Source: Granulicella sp. S190
GTDB lineage: Bacteria; Acidobacteriota; Terriglobia; Terriglobales; Acidobacteriaceae
Direction: 5' to 3'
DNA: 64,000 bases
NCBI RefSeq assembly: GCF_009766095.1
Contig: NZ_LMUD01000009.1
Span: forward strand, 298,057-362,056
The notes under the pieces are model-generated. The model made no database searches and was not told the origin of the DNA. It was given only the letters and a program-made list of their open reading frames with translations. Made by a program: the position numbers and the translations under genes. Below, in pieces: positions 34,204 through 43,278 of the stretch (positions are counted from its first letter, which is position 1; each line of letters opens with the position of its first letter).

Positions 34204-35178
34204 GTGTTGAATCTGTGGATGGACCCGGCATTCGAATCCTTGGTGAAAGAGCCACGAGAAGGCTTTAACGACGTAGCGGCCCTGCGGAACGCTATCGTTA
34301 CCGCACGACAAAAAGCCGACTCCTCCTGGCTCTCAGGGTTTGATCTTGAGATTGAGGATCGTGAGATCCTTCCGTCCGGCGAAGAGAAGAACGTAATACC
34401 GATAAGAATCTATCGCAGCAAGAGCGCCGAGGGTCTATCGCCTGTGTTGCTTTACCTCCATGGTGGAGGCTTCTTTTGTGGGGATGTTTTTTCTGAGCAG
34501 ATGCAATGTGTGCAGTACGCCGTGAATGCGCGGTGCACCGTCGTCTGCGTTGCCTATCGGCTCGCGCCTGAAGATCCTTTCCCTGCTGGACTGAATGACT
34601 GCTACCGAGCACTCGAATTTCTTTGGGACCATAGTCAGGAGCTTCGGCTCGATCGGAATCGCATCGCTGTTGGAGGCTCAAGTGCGGGCGCGAACCTCGC
34701 GGCTGCCGTGGCGCTGCTTGCACGCGATCGTACTGGGCCGAAGATTTGCTTCCAACTCCTGCTGATACCAGCTTTAGATGATCGACTTGAGACAGGCTCC
34801 GCCATGCAATTTATCGATACGCCAGACTTTGCCCGGTCTGAGGCAGAGGTTATGTGGCACTGGTATCTGGGTGAGACCCCGCAGGATGTTTCTCCATACG
34901 CGGCGCCAGCGCGAGCGAAGGATCTTTCGAATCTGCCATCGGCCTACATTCTTTGTGCCGGCCTCGATCCGCTGCGAGATGAAGGCCTTGACTACGCAAA
35001 TCGTCTTAGCGAATCGGGAGTGGCTGTGGAACTCCATTTAGTGCCCTCTATTCCACATGGGTTCGCGGGTATACCCTCTGCTGCGATTTCGGAGCGTCTT
35101 TTGAGGGAACAAGTGGAGGTGTTGCGCAGCGCATTCGCTCGCGAGAAAGCTGCTTGTGATGCGGGGAACGAATCGTAA
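34204..35178 (+). CDS. HSL-family alpha/beta hydrolase (esterase)
   Basis: 324 residues from GTG 34204, chosen because GGAG sits seven bases before it and the kinase ends at 34189; ATG 34219 is also possible. The hormone-sensitive-lipase motifs are complete: LLYLHGGGFFCGD (oxyanion hole), VGGSSAGANLAAAVAL (nucleophile Ser), AGLDPLRDEGLDYANRL (Asp) and PSIPHGFAGI (His). It hydrolyses short acyl esters; in this cluster it may deacylate sugars. It shares the operon with the kinase, 14 bases apart. Confidence 0.92.
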   Translation: MLNLWMDPAFESLVKEPREGFNDVAALRNAIVTARQKADSSWLSGFDLEIEDREILPSGEEKNVIPIRIYRSKSAEGLSPVLLYLHGGGFFCGDVFSEQMQCVQYAVNARCTVVCVAYRLAPEDPFPAGLNDCYRALEFLWDHSQELRLDRNRIAVGGSSAGANLAAAVALLARDRTGPKICFQLLLIPALDDRLETGSAMQFIDTPDFARSEAEVMWHWYLGETPQDVSPYAAPARAKDLSNLPSAYILCAGLDPLRDEGLDYANRLSESGVAVELHLVPSIPHGFAGIPSAAISERLLREQVEVLRSAFAREKAACDAGNES

Positions 35179-35276
35179 TATGACACTGTGCGGATTTTCT
35201 CTGGGATGAGCGCCAGTTAATGACGGACTAACCATGCAGAAGATGTGAACCGGCTAACAGCATTCGAGGCGTAGGG

Positions 35277-36470
35277 ATGAGCAAAAATGGAGTATTGATA
35301 GGCAGTCCAGCGCTCATGCGCCGGACAAATGCGCGCACGATTTTAAGGTCGCTGAAGAAGCTAGGAAGCTGCTCGCGCGCCGATCTCGTTCGTGAGACCG
35401 GAATGAGTGCTCCTACGGTTGCAAATGTCGTTTCAGATCTCGACGACCTTGGCCTCATCCAGTGGATCGGAGAGGGAGTATCAGGTGGAGGGCGTCCGCC
35501 TGAGAACCTGCGCTTCAACGCTAACTATGGTTTTCTTGCTGGTGTCGACATCACCGCCGACGCACTTCGCATTTTACTGACCGACCTGAATGGAACTCTT
35601 CTTGAGGAGCAGAACGAAACGTTGCCCAAGGGAGTACGGAGCCCTGAGGCTGTCATCGAAGCGTTGCGAAACTCGCTGAAAGCGATGATGCAAAGACGTA
35701 ATCTTCCGGCCAAGAAGTTAGTTGCGATGACAGTCGGCGTGGCCGGAATCACGAATGTAAGAGACGGGATTGTGGTGTCTGTCAGTCATTCCAACACGTG
35801 GAGGGATGTTTCTCTCCGAGATCTGCTGAAGCAGCATTTCGCGTGTGAGCTCTTCGTCGAAAACGATACCAATCTTGCCGCGATTGGGGAACACTTTCGC
35901 GGCGTTGCTCAAGCAGAGGACAGCTTCGTCTTTATTGGAATCGGATCAGGCGTTGGCGCGGGTATCTTTCTCAACGGGCAGATAGTACATGGTGCAAGCT
36001 GGTCGGCTGGAGAGATCGGTTATCTTCGTATCCCAAACATCTCCAGCATGCAGCCATCGATCTACGAATTCGGCGCCCTCGAGCAGGTGTTAGGCGGTCC
36101 CGGCATCTTGAGAAGTTGGAATGCAGTCAGCAATAAGTCCGGCCAAACTATCAAACTGCGGAAGGCGACCAAAGTTCTTGACCTGGCCCTTGAAGGCAAC
36201 GCAGCAGCGCAGAAGATTGTTTTACAGCGTGCTCGCTTGCTCAAGGATGTAGTGCTAAATCTCTCGCTCATCCTGAATCCAAACCTCTTCGTGCTTGGAG
36301 GAGATCTAGGCGCTCACGCGGCATTACTGCAGCCAACGGTTGAGCTGCTGCAAGAGAGTGAAGTCGCAGTGACCAGCGTGCTGCCAAGCAGCCTTGGAGA
36401 TTCGGCGGTGGTATGGGGCGGCATAGCAGTTTCCATGAAGAATTCAGAACAGACCCTCCTGGGCAACTGA
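35277..36470 (+). CDS. ROK-family transcriptional regulator
   Basis: 397 residues. The N-terminal winged helix (about 18-75, ILRSLKKLGSCSRADLVRET, then TVANVVSDLDDLGLI) precedes the ROK sugar-kinase fold: AGVDITADALRILLTDLNG, VENDTNLAAIGEHFRG and FIGIGSGVGAGIFLNGQIV. The zinc-binding block normally starting GH and ending CxCGxxGC is replaced by GEIGYLRIPNISS, with no cysteines, so it may bind sugar without the usual zinc site. It probably controls the adjacent sugar cluster (NagC/XylR-type role). Confidence 0.9.
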   Translation: MSKNGVLIGSPALMRRTNARTILRSLKKLGSCSRADLVRETGMSAPTVANVVSDLDDLGLIQWIGEGVSGGGRPPENLRFNANYGFLAGVDITADALRILLTDLNGTLLEEQNETLPKGVRSPEAVIEALRNSLKAMMQRRNLPAKKLVAMTVGVAGITNVRDGIVVSVSHSNTWRDVSLRDLLKQHFACELFVENDTNLAAIGEHFRGVAQAEDSFVFIGIGSGVGAGIFLNGQIVHGASWSAGEIGYLRIPNISSMQPSIYEFGALEQVLGGPGILRSWNAVSNKSGQTIKLRKATKVLDLALEGNAAAQKIVLQRARLLKDVVLNLSLILNPNLFVLGGDLGAHAALLQPTVELLQESEVAVTSVLPSSLGDSAVVWGGIAVSMKNSEQTLLGN

Positions 36471-36967
36471 CCTCTGCATAGAGATCGCGATTATTCCCGC
36501 AGAGGACGAGTTCCATTCTCTGTCGATGTGTTTGCAGGATCTAAACCTATCCTTAGCCTGAGGTTGCCGTAGCTGGTTGTTGTGCGGGCGTAACCGTTGA
36601 AGTGTGGCGGCTCTGGAGCTGAGATGGTTGGTCATGCGAGCCATGGCGAATCGAATTCGCCAGCTAGCGCAGATTGAATGTTTTCTGTTGACGACTTTAC
36701 ATATTAACGATAGGTTCCTAAGTATCTTTCAGAGGAAATAGATTGAGGTTTTACGGCCCCACGTTGTAGGCAGAGTTTTGGGGCCGACCGTTCTCCTGTC
36801 GCAATAGAGGTTTTGACCGTCGCGATTTCTGGATTCGAGTCGTTCAAACATTGTCCCCGGTTCGCTAATTGAGCTTTTAGCCCCAAGGCAATTTGGGGTA
36901 AAGAACCGAGTTTTTCCATCTCAACCGCTGACGGGCGGAAGCTGGCCGTCGAGTCCAAGGAGATTCA
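36471..36967. other. Intergenic region with structured leader of the GH18 gene
   Basis: 497 bases without a gene. A TTGACG hexamer (36688-36693) with a TAGGTT 17 bases on is a possible promoter. Downstream lie three short hairpins: 36754-36786 (CGGCCCCA/TGGGGCCG), 36881-36898 (CCCCAA/TTGGGG) and 36930-36950 (GACGG/CCGTC), then AAGGAG before the ATG. The leader does not carry the conserved core of the c-di-GMP-I (GEMM) riboswitch. Confidence 0.45.
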
Positions 36968-39490
36968 ATGAAACGCACTGTCCTCCCTCTACTACTGCTT
37001 CTAAGCCTGATCGTGTCCTTGCTTCCCACCAGGGCGTCCGCCCAGACTGTTCCCAATTGGGCGGTCGGCGTGTCTTACTCCGTCGGCTCGCTGGTGATGT
37101 ATGAAGGTGTCGAATACAAAGCGCTCCAAGCCAACGTCTCTGAAGTAGGTTGGGACCCCATCTCAGCGCCAGCTCTCTGGCAGCAGGTCGGAAGCGGCAG
37201 TTCTTGTACGACGATACCCACGACTCCAACCGGCCTGGCGGCCTCCGGCACAACTAGCTCCAGTACAAGCCTGAGCTGGTCGGCGGTGACTACGCCTACG
37301 GGGTGTACCGTCAGTTACAAAGTATTGCAGGGCGCGACAGCCATTGCGACACCGAGTGTGACCTCCGATGCTGTCAGCGGTCTCGCTGCTTCAACCACCT
37401 ACAGCTTTACCGTGGAAGCGACCGACGCCGCTGGTACTTCTGCGGCAAGTTCTCCGGTTTCCGTAAAGACGCTGGCGAGCTCCGGCGGTGGTAGCAGGGG
37501 CACATGCAGTACGCCGTGGAGTGCTGCTACTGCCTACACGGGAGGAATGACCGCCAGCCTTGCTGGAGAAAACTATGTCGCCAACTTCTGGACGCAGAAC
37601 CAGAGTCCGGCAACCAACAGTGGTGGCACGGGCAGCGGACTGCCGTGGACTGCAACGGGAGCGTGTTCGACGTGCTCCACAATCCCCAGTGTCCCAGCGG
37701 GCCTGGTGGCCTCTGGTACAACTAGCTCCGGCACAAATCTGGCATGGACAGCGGATTCGACTCCAGCCGGATGTAGCGTCAGCTACAAAGTACTGCAGGG
37801 TGGAAGCTCCATTGCAACGCCGACCACGCCATCCGACGTTGTGACCGGCCTTTCTCCTTCGACAACTTACAGCTTCACGATAGAGGCGACAGACGCTGCC
37901 GGCACCTCGGCAGCGAGCTCCCCTCTCAGCGTGAAGACGTCTGCGAGCTCATGTACGACGAAGCCCAGCGCCCCAATGGGATTGACGGCCTCTGGTGCGA
38001 CTGGCTCCACTGCAAATCTGAGTTGGACGGCAGTCACTGCTCCTTCCGGCTGCACGATCAGCTACTCGATATCGGGAGGGCCATCCACACTCACTTCCAC
38101 TACTCCATCCGATGTCGAAAGCGGGCTGGCTCCAACCACCACCTACACCTTCACCGTGGTTGCTACCGATTATGCCGGGGCATCTCCCGGAACCTCGGTG
38201 AATGTGACGACAACGGCGCAAAGCACGTTGATGGTTGGCGGGTGGTTCGAAGAGTGGAGCGTCTATTACGCGGGCTACAACATTGCGAACATGCAGACCA
38301 ATGGCGTTGCCGGTAATCTCACTCACCTCTTCTATGCATTCAGCGGCCTGACAGCGCCAACCTCTGCTACCGCGGCGTGCGTCATCGCGGATTCCTATGC
38401 CGACTATCAGAAGTTGGGCGTGCCTCAGGTCACTGGACCGTATAGCGGGGCCGGGGGTGTCTATGGAAACTTCGGTGCAATCCAGCAGCTAAAAGCAGCT
38501 CATCCCAACCTGAAGGCGATCATCTCGATCGGTGGTGCAAATGCTGCTGCAGTGTCGGCCTTTACAAGTGCTGCCAGTACGGCAGCGGGACGCACAGCGC
38601 TCGCCAGCTCCTGCATCAACATCTTCATCCAAGGCAATATCGCTTCAGGTATCACAGCTCCGGGTCTCTTCGATGGCATTAATATCGACTGGGAGTTCCC
38701 GACACCTACCGACACAACTAACTTCACTGCCTTGTTGACAGAGTTTCGTAGGCAATTGACCGCTCTCACTGCAACCACGGGTAAGACGTATCAATTGAGC
38801 TTTGACGCGCCTGCGGGCCCATCGGACGCCAATAACCCAGGAGGCTTCGATACGATCGACATCCCAGGCACATTCGCCCAATCGGATTACGTCACCATCG
38901 ATGGCTACAACTACGCGGGAGATTGGGAGCTGGCAACCAACGATGCGTCTCCTATCTACGATGATGCTACCGATCCCCTCAATGGAACCGGTAATACGAT
39001 CGATGCAACAGTGAACTACTACCTCGCGAAAGGTGTGCCAGCTTACAAGTACACCATGGGCTTCCCCGCGTATGGTGCGGGGTGGACCGGAGGACTCAAC
39101 AGTACGAACTGCGGTGAGTACCAGAACGCGACAGCGGTCTCTCCAGTTCCGAATGCGAATGGAGTTGGTCTATGTTCTTCAGGTAACAACCAAAGCTCGC
39201 CGGCTGCAGGATGTGACACGTTGCTGACGAACGGACTAGCCAGCTATGGGACGATCAAGAACCTCCTAAGCAACGGGTACACCGCTTGCTATGACTCCAC
39301 CAGGATCGCCACTTCGGCGTTCAACCCAACCACACAGACAGTCTTCAGTTACGACGACGCTACTTCCATAGCGGCGAAGGCAACTTACATCAAGGCGCAT
39401 GGACTTGGCGGCGGGTATGTGTGGGCTGTAAAAGACGACGATGCAAATGGAACCATCGTAAAATCGCTTGCATCAGGCCTCAATCCGTAG
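36968..39490 (+). CDS. Modular secreted GH18 chitinase-like protein with CBM5/12 and Fn3 domains
   Basis: 840 residues. Signal peptide (to about 26); a CBM5/12-type module (about 28-78, WAVGVSYSVGSLVMYEGVEYK); Fn3 (about 82-168); a second carbohydrate-binding stretch (about 178-235); two more Fn3 domains (about 240-325 and 332-418); then GH18 (about 420-840). The GH18 catalytic motif DGINIDWE is at 569-576, with Glu576 as the acid; its second Asp is Asn. WAVKDDDANG closes the barrel. It likely cuts chitin or a related polymer outside the cell. It is monocistronic or read with the receptor gene 150 bases on; a stem-loop follows. Confidence 0.93.
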   Translation: MKRTVLPLLLLLSLIVSLLPTRASAQTVPNWAVGVSYSVGSLVMYEGVEYKALQANVSEVGWDPISAPALWQQVGSGSSCTTIPTTPTGLAASGTTSSSTSLSWSAVTTPTGCTVSYKVLQGATAIATPSVTSDAVSGLAASTTYSFTVEATDAAGTSAASSPVSVKTLASSGGGSRGTCSTPWSAATAYTGGMTASLAGENYVANFWTQNQSPATNSGGTGSGLPWTATGACSTCSTIPSVPAGLVASGTTSSGTNLAWTADSTPAGCSVSYKVLQGGSSIATPTTPSDVVTGLSPSTTYSFTIEATDAAGTSAASSPLSVKTSASSCTTKPSAPMGLTASGATGSTANLSWTAVTAPSGCTISYSISGGPSTLTSTTPSDVESGLAPTTTYTFTVVATDYAGASPGTSVNVTTTAQSTLMVGGWFEEWSVYYAGYNIANMQTNGVAGNLTHLFYAFSGLTAPTSATAACVIADSYADYQKLGVPQVTGPYSGAGGVYGNFGAIQQLKAAHPNLKAIISIGGANAAAVSAFTSAASTAAGRTALASSCINIFIQGNIASGITAPGLFDGINIDWEFPTPTDTTNFTALLTEFRRQLTALTATTGKTYQLSFDAPAGPSDANNPGGFDTIDIPGTFAQSDYVTIDGYNYAGDWELATNDASPIYDDATDPLNGTGNTIDATVNYYLAKGVPAYKYTMGFPAYGAGWTGGLNSTNCGEYQNATAVSPVPNANGVGLCSSGNNQSSPAAGCDTLLTNGLASYGTIKNLLSNGYTACYDSTRIATSAFNPTTQTVFSYDDATSIAAKATYIKAHGLGGGYVWAVKDDDANGTIVKSLASGLNP

Positions 39491-39510
39491 AGAATCTCAC
39501 TAACTGACGG

Positions 39511-39543
39511 GGCGTTCCAGCCAAGTTGAAGGGCTGGGACGCC
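39511..39543 (+). terminator. Stem-loop after the GH18 gene
   Basis: GGCGTTCCAGCC pairs with GGCTGGGACGCC (12 bp, one G-T pair) around a nine-base loop, 20 bases past the stop. There is no T-run, so it may be an attenuator or an mRNA-stabilising hairpin rather than a classical terminator. Confidence 0.5.
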
Positions 39544-39640
39544 TCCCAGCATCCAGATTTGTTATCAGAATCCCCACTGTAACTAATTACAAGAAATGGT
39601 GAACCGCAGTGCAGAAGCGCAACACTAAGGGAGAGGCTCC

Positions 39641-42600
39641 ATGAGACAGACAAATTCTTCGGATTGTCAGACAAAAGTAAAAGCCGTTTCAAAGGCTGCG
39701 TTCGTTCCGGCGACTACCAAGGTAAAGGCGCACAGTTTGATGAGAGTCGCCTCCTCTCTTCTTTTGATGCTGTTTCTACTCAGCTTCCCTTCTTTAGCAG
39801 GAGCGCAAGAGCTGGCCGGAACCTTTACCGGTACAGTTACAGATCCAAGCGGCGCTGTGATTCCGCATGCCACTATTACGATCACTCTCAACGGAGTTAG
39901 CGGTGCCACGCGCGTCGTTCAGTCAAATGAGTCGGGAAACTATACTGCCACCAACCTTCTCGCCGGTACTTATACCATTACGGTATCGGACCCTAGCTTC
40001 GAAAAATTTTCTGATCGAGACGTAGTGCTGAATGTCGCGCAAAAGCGAACGGTGAATGCCCAACTAAAGGTTGGGGGGCAAAACCAGACTGTGACCGTTG
40101 AAGATAATCCGGTCGCTCTCGATACTGAAACCAGCTCGCAGGCCGGGACCATCTCTGGAACACAACTGCGAGAGCTGGAGCTGGTCAATCGCAACTTTCA
40201 ACAGTTAGTGACGCTGCAGCCAGGAGTCGTGAACCTCCTCGGCGATCAGCCCGGGTTTGGCGGTATTAACAGCACCTCTTCTGTCTCGGTCAATGGCGCG
40301 CGAACCACCGCGAATAACTGGTCGGTTGACGGTGCTGATATCAACGATAGCGGCTCCAACGCCACACTTCTGAACATTCCGAGCGTCGATGCGATTCAGG
40401 AGCTCACTTTAGAGAGGAGTTCCTACGACGCGAGCTTCGGACGTAGCGGTGGCGGACAGATTCTGGTAGCAACACGATCCGGCACCAGCTCCATCCATGG
40501 GTCAGCCTACGAGTTTGTACGCACAGCCAACACCAACGCAAACAACTACTTCAATAACCTGCAGGATATTCCCCGTGCGCCGGATCACTACAACAACTTC
40601 GGCTTTACTGTGGGTGGGCCTATCTTCATTCCCCATGTCTATAACCCGGGCAGAACGAAGACTTTTTTCTTCTGGTCTGAAGAGTGGCGCAAGATCACGG
40701 AGCCGGCTCCAACGAACAACGTGCCCGCTCCAACCGCAGCTGAATTGAATGGCACGTTCTTCTCGCCGACCGCGTTGAATGCACCTGCGGGATGCGTTAG
40801 CGGCTACACCCCGTTTATTGCGTCTACGACTGGTGGCACTGGAACGGGTGGTGTCGGCACTATCGATATTAACAATCCCAACTGCATAAGCAAGAATGCG
40901 CAGGTGTACGTCACCCAGATTTTGAGCAAGTTTCAAGCCAACTCAACGTCTGTAAATCCTTCCACCGGCTTTACCAATGGAAATCTTGTAAGTTCTTTTT
41001 CAACGCTGAACAACTTCCGTCAGGATCTGGTTCGCGTTGATCATTACTTCAACGACAAGCTGCATTTCTTCGCACGCGGCATGCAGGATGATGCTCCAAG
41101 CAATCTGCCTACTGGGCTTTGGGGCGGAGCCAACTATCCAGGAGTGGTAAACGTGGGCATTAATGCTCCCGGCAAGAACGTGGTCGCTAATCTGACCTGG
41201 ACGATCTCTCCGAAGATGGTGAACGAGGTAGAGTTTGCGTATTCGCAGGGAACGATTAGGGGAGCGCTCTCTGGTCCAGCGAACTCTCCTTCCGTCCTGT
41301 CCGCGCTGACGAACAATCTTGCCAATCCAGACCCGTACGGCCGTATTCCAAGCGTGAGCATCCTGGATGGATCGGCCACCGTCGTTTCACAGGGGAGCGC
41401 ACCGTATTTTGAGAGAAACCTCGATCGCAATATCTTTGACAACTTTTCAGTAACGCTGGGAAACCACACGCTGCGCGCAGGCGTGACCGCTCAACAGCTT
41501 TTGAAGACCGAGGACGCTTCTGAAGGCAATCCGAGCTTCACCTTCAATACATGGGGAGATTTCCTGCTTGGGAATGTTAACCAATACACGCAGGCCAGCC
41601 GTGACATCGTTCCCGATCTGCGCTTCTGGAACACGGAAGCGTATGTCCAGGATGACTGGAAGCTCAATCACAGGCTGACTCTGAACCTTGGCCTTCGCTG
41701 GACAAGATTTCCTTCGCCGTCCGATGCGAAGAATACCCTGGTCAACTTTGATCCGCTGCTCTATAAGTCAACTTTAGCCCCCGCGCTGGACGGCGATGGA
41801 AACTTTGTGGCCGGGCAGGCCTTTCAGCCGTCGACCTACGCCAATGGCTTGATCTTTCCGAAGGGAAGCGCCTGTACGGCCGCCCAGGCAATCTCTGCGC
41901 AGGTCTCCTGCTCTCCTTACGGCTCAACCGTCAATCCGAACTACAGCTGGAACTTCGGACCTCGCGTTGGCTTCGCTTATAGTCCTTTCGGAGATGGCAA
42001 GACCGTTCTGCGCGGCGGCTTCGGAGTATTTTTCGACCGCACGCTTAACGGCATCTGGGAACAGAATGCATTCGGCGATCCACCTCTGGTGCAGACCACG
42101 ACGATAGTAAACGCCTCGTTTGACAATCCGATAGGGGCCGGCTCTGCTGCTCCTCCCGCCCTGGGACCAAACGCTCTGACGACTACCGGCAGCCCGGATT
42201 TCAAGGTTCCGTCGTATGCTTCCTACAATCTCTCGGTACAGCAGCAACTGTCATCGACGATGATGTTTGAGATAGCCTACGTCGGCTCCGTGTCCCGGCA
42301 CCTGTTGGGCGAGCTGGATTTGAACCAGCCAACGCTCTCTACCCGCGAAGACAACCCCATCTCTCCTCTCAACAACATTCGGCCTTATCTTGGTTATTCG
42401 GACTTCCATACCAGGCTGCCGATCTTCACTTCCAACTACAATTCGCTGCAGGCCTCGCTTAATATTCGGACGACGCGCGACCTGACGCTAGGTATCGCTT
42501 ACACGTGGTCGAAGAACCTCTCCGACCAAGCCAACGATCGTGGCACCGCCAACACGTATGCCTACAACCCGAAGTTGGACTACGGCCCTTCTACGCTGAA

Positions 42601-43240
42601 TGAGCCCCAGATATTCATCGCGAACTTCGTCTACAAGGCACCCTTCTTCCGCGAGCAGAGCGGCTTGACCGGACATGTTCTTGGAGGCTGGGAGCTCTCA
42701 GGTATTACAACCTTCAACTCTGGCCTTTCGCTGACCACGTCTCAGCCCTCCGATCCATTCGCCTGCGCGCAACCGACCACTACCGTTCCCGCCGACCCTA
42801 CTAATCCCTTATGCGCCGTTGGAAGTGCAGCGGGAACGTATCCTGGTGGTCTGGGAATGGTCAGCCCGAATGCAGATGTCGTGCCGCGGCCTGACCAGAT
42901 CTCTGCTGTTCACCTCACCAAGACTCAAACACAATGGTTCACTACAAGCTCGTTCGCAACGGCACAGGGTCACTTCGGCAGTAGCGGAGTTGGTAATTTC
43001 CTCAGCCCCGGTACCGAGCGAATTGACCTGGGTCTGTTGAAGACCTTCCGGTTCAGCGAGAGAGCGCACCTTCAACTCCGGGCAGAGGCTTTCAATCTGT
43101 TCAATCACACAAACTTCTTCGGACCCGGCGGAGCTGCAGCCGGGGGAATCGACACAAATCTTGCAAGCGGCACCTTTGGACAAGCCCTGACCGCTCACAT
43201 ACCACGCACGATGCAGTTCAGCGGAAAGATGTATTTCTAA
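39641..43240 (+). CDS. TonB-dependent receptor, Oar-like, with carboxypeptidase-regulatory N-domain
   Basis: 1199 residues. A long leader with a signal near LLLMLFLLSFPSLAGAQE; a carboxypeptidase-regulatory-like domain (about 60-145, GTVTDPSGAVIPHATITITL, then SNESGNYTATNLLAGTYTIT); a plug (about 150-290, VSVNGARTTANNWSVDGADI, then VDAIQELTLERSSYDASFG, then GGGQILVATRSGTSSIHGSA); and a large barrel ending AFNLFNHTNFFGP and MQFSGKMYF. This is the abundant Acidobacteriota Oar-type receptor for polymers or large ligands. GGGAGAGG precedes the ATG. It lies between the chitinase and GntR genes. Confidence 0.94.
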   Translation: MRQTNSSDCQTKVKAVSKAAFVPATTKVKAHSLMRVASSLLLMLFLLSFPSLAGAQELAGTFTGTVTDPSGAVIPHATITITLNGVSGATRVVQSNESGNYTATNLLAGTYTITVSDPSFEKFSDRDVVLNVAQKRTVNAQLKVGGQNQTVTVEDNPVALDTETSSQAGTISGTQLRELELVNRNFQQLVTLQPGVVNLLGDQPGFGGINSTSSVSVNGARTTANNWSVDGADINDSGSNATLLNIPSVDAIQELTLERSSYDASFGRSGGGQILVATRSGTSSIHGSAYEFVRTANTNANNYFNNLQDIPRAPDHYNNFGFTVGGPIFIPHVYNPGRTKTFFFWSEEWRKITEPAPTNNVPAPTAAELNGTFFSPTALNAPAGCVSGYTPFIASTTGGTGTGGVGTIDINNPNCISKNAQVYVTQILSKFQANSTSVNPSTGFTNGNLVSSFSTLNNFRQDLVRVDHYFNDKLHFFARGMQDDAPSNLPTGLWGGANYPGVVNVGINAPGKNVVANLTWTISPKMVNEVEFAYSQGTIRGALSGPANSPSVLSALTNNLANPDPYGRIPSVSILDGSATVVSQGSAPYFERNLDRNIFDNFSVTLGNHTLRAGVTAQQLLKTEDASEGNPSFTFNTWGDFLLGNVNQYTQASRDIVPDLRFWNTEAYVQDDWKLNHRLTLNLGLRWTRFPSPSDAKNTLVNFDPLLYKSTLAPALDGDGNFVAGQAFQPSTYANGLIFPKGSACTAAQAISAQVSCSPYGSTVNPNYSWNFGPRVGFAYSPFGDGKTVLRGGFGVFFDRTLNGIWEQNAFGDPPLVQTTTIVNASFDNPIGAGSAAPPALGPNALTTTGSPDFKVPSYASYNLSVQQQLSSTMMFEIAYVGSVSRHLLGELDLNQPTLSTREDNPISPLNNIRPYLGYSDFHTRLPIFTSNYNSLQASLNIRTTRDLTLGIAYTWSKNLSDQANDRGTANTYAYNPKLDYGPSTLNEPQIFIANFVYKAPFFREQSGLTGHVLGGWELSGITTFNSGLSLTTSQPSDPFACAQPTTTVPADPTNPLCAVGSAAGTYPGGLGMVSPNADVVPRPDQISAVHLTKTQTQWFTTSSFATAQGHFGSSGVGNFLSPGTERIDLGLLKTFRFSERAHLQLRAEAFNLFNHTNFFGPGGAAAGGIDTNLASGTFGQALTAHIPRTMQFSGKMYF

Positions 43241-43278
43241 CGCTCTGCCCAAATTAGCGAAACGAAACCCGCGTCTTG

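Noticed and set aside
34229..34240. TTCGAATCC resembling a tRNA T-loop
   Set aside because: It lies inside the esterase gene and no cloverleaf can be drawn around it.
31823..36711. TATTAACGAT shared upstream of the permease (31824) and GH18 (36702) genes as a common operator
   Set aside because: The same ten bases also occur by the HicB gene (near 58430), the word is A/T-rich and not symmetrical, and other cluster genes lack it.
36712..36967. c-di-GMP-I (GEMM) riboswitch before the GH18 gene
   Set aside because: The conserved core including GGGCAAACC-like and GACGCAAAGC-like sequences is not present.
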